From Chitinophaga pinensis (GTDB lineage Bacteria; Bacteroidota; Bacteroidia; B-17B0; Aurantibacillaceae): a stretch of 64,000 nt of DNA. The stretch spans positions 1 to 64,000 of the forward strand of contig CAMAPT010000015.1 of assembly GCA_945860225.1 (NCBI GenBank). The letters are read 5' to 3'. Position 1 is the first letter of the stretch, and the number at the start of each line of letters is the position of its first letter. This document shows, one piece after another, positions 63,319 through 64,000 of the stretch. The notes under the pieces were generated by a model. That model was not told the DNA's origin, did not search any database, and worked only from the letters and a program-made list of their open reading frames with translations. A program made the translations under genes and the position numbers.

Positions 63319-64000
63319 CAGGCTCAATTTGTTTCAGTTTTAGCTTTTCTAAAAATTCTTGTGGAATTATTTTAATTAAAGACAGTGTGTTTTTTAAATT
63401 TTGTTTAGTTGGTTTAAAAAATATTTTTTTAGCAGATTCATAGGCAATGTGTTTTTTATAACGGCGATGGATATAACGTTGCAGCTGTTTATAAAACTCT
63501 GGTTTGTAAGTGTTTTTAAACATCATATCCAAATCATCGCTATCTGTCCAATTGCTTTTATCTTTCAATTCTTCTTTTACTTTATCGTAAAATACAGTAC
63601 CAGGCAAAGGATAAGAAACGGAAATACCAATATCATCAGGCAATAAATCCTCAACCATTTTCACTGTCAATTTAATATCATCAATGGTTTCCCCTAAATA
63701 ACCTAATTGCAAAAACAAAGAAATATGAATATTATTCTTTTTCAATAAACGAGTTGCTTCATAAATCTGCTCAACCTTAGTGCCTTTATCCATAGCATCC
63801 AATATTCTTTGAGAACCACTTTCAGCTCCCATCCAAACCATAGTGCAACCGCTATTAGCTAAGTGTTTGATATTATCTTCCTCTAATAATAAATCAGCGC
63901 GACTTTGTATCTTGTAGCTAACTTTAACCTTCTCTTTTTTAATATAATATTCAAAATCCCTTAACCAGTTAGGCTTCAAACCAAAAATATCATCGGCAAA
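63299..64000 (-). CDS. B12-type radical SAM protein, C-terminal part (truncated by window edge)
   Basis: The frame is open to the window edge. The first residues visible are FADDIFGLKPNWLRDFE, which align with VDDVFTIHHKWLREF of the gene at 61122, so the true start and the CxxxCxxC motif lie beyond base 64000. Following conserved blocks are SRADLLLEEDNIKHLANSG, WMGAESGSQRILDAMDKGTK and LFLQLGYLGETIDDIK. The TTG inside the visible part (63979) is not the start. It is a paralogue of the neighbouring enzyme. Confidence 0.88.
   Translation of the reverse strand, partial: FADDIFGLKPNWLRDFEYYIKKEKVKVSYKIQSRADLLLEEDNIKHLANSGCTMVWMGAESGSQRILDAMDKGTKVEQIYEATRLLKKNNIHISLFLQLGYLGETIDDIKLTVKMVEDLLPDDIGISVSYPLPGTVFYDKVKEELKDKSNWTDSDDLDMMFKNTYKPEFYKQLQRYIHRRYKKHIAYESAKKIFFKPTKQNLKNTLSLIKIIPQEFLEKLKLKQIEPDATAKF

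Noticed and set aside
63979-64000. TTG at 63979 as the start of the last radical SAM gene
   Set aside because: Upstream residues FADDIFG align with the paralogue, so the gene continues past the window edge.

Overview
The window is a chromosomal segment of an AT-rich member of the Bacteroidota. This rests on gene content and signals: an LpxC-FabZ fusion, a UppS-BamA-OmpH-OmpH block, a TonB receptor with a carboxypeptidase-like N-terminal domain, PD40/OmpA proteins, a three-gene sdhCAB operon with a single fused cytochrome b subunit, WbqC, DUF4296 and FemAB-like families, and the Bacteroidota -7 promoter motif TAnnTTTG with little use of Shine-Dalgarno sites. No rRNA is present. The only tRNA seen is tRNA-Cys(GCA).

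Layout. 1-4.9 kb: end of an unidentified gene, a possible folded intergenic element, trigger factor, a small acidic protein, a FucP-type sugar transporter and an RlmI-like methyltransferase. 4.9-9.4 kb: envelope glycan genes (a TMTC-like membrane/TPR protein divergent from a GT2-GT9-SDR operon). 9.4-16.3 kb: outer-membrane biogenesis (PD40/OmpA protein; uppS-bamA-ompH-ompH). 16.3-21 kb: an accessory island with hipBA, two gene remnants, a Qnr-like pentapeptide protein, an attC-like imperfect palindrome, a DUF1624 membrane acyltransferase and a Crp/Fnr regulator. 21-27 kb: TonB receptor plus propeller protein, and a deoC-aldehyde dehydrogenase pair in which the dehydrogenase lacks two canonical active-site residues. 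27-30.5 kb: a FemAB-like protein and three cassette-like + strand genes. 30.5-39 kb: housekeeping and lipid A genes on the - strand (wbqC, lepB, rlmN, nadD, trpS, lpxA, lpxC-fabZ, lpxD, a TrmH-type methyltransferase). 39-45 kb: RluB-like pseudouridine synthase with a repetitive basic tail, ArsC-like, YqgE/PdxH, ureohydrolase, tryptophan 2,3-dioxygenase. 45-51.5 kb: a K+-channel-like protein with an exceptional 12-residue repeat solenoid, a UPF0316 protein, an AsmA-like protein and an aminotransferase. 51.6-55 kb: tRNA-Cys, an orphan LytTR regulator, a CarH-like MerR/B12 regulator, a DUF4296 lipoprotein and an M20 hydrolase. 55-58.7 kb: sdhCAB. 59-64 kb: a putative DNA-binding protein and the edge of a surface-glycan or specialised-metabolite cluster (GT2, two B12-type radical SAM proteins, a methyltransferase).

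The most distinctive locus is the protein at 45275-46960: sixteen consecutive, gap-free 12-residue units (F-x-x-G-x-x-x-F-x-x-x-x, a 36-bp period) joined to a two-helix pore with a TIGYGD selectivity filter. I do not recognise this repeat class joined to a channel. Other points worth checking are the three candidate HipB operators, the cassette-like palindromes at 19.1 and 29.3 kb, the aberrant aldehyde dehydrogenase, and the AsmA-like gene whose conserved N-terminus has no standard start codon. All functional calls come from reading motifs by eye; no database search was run.
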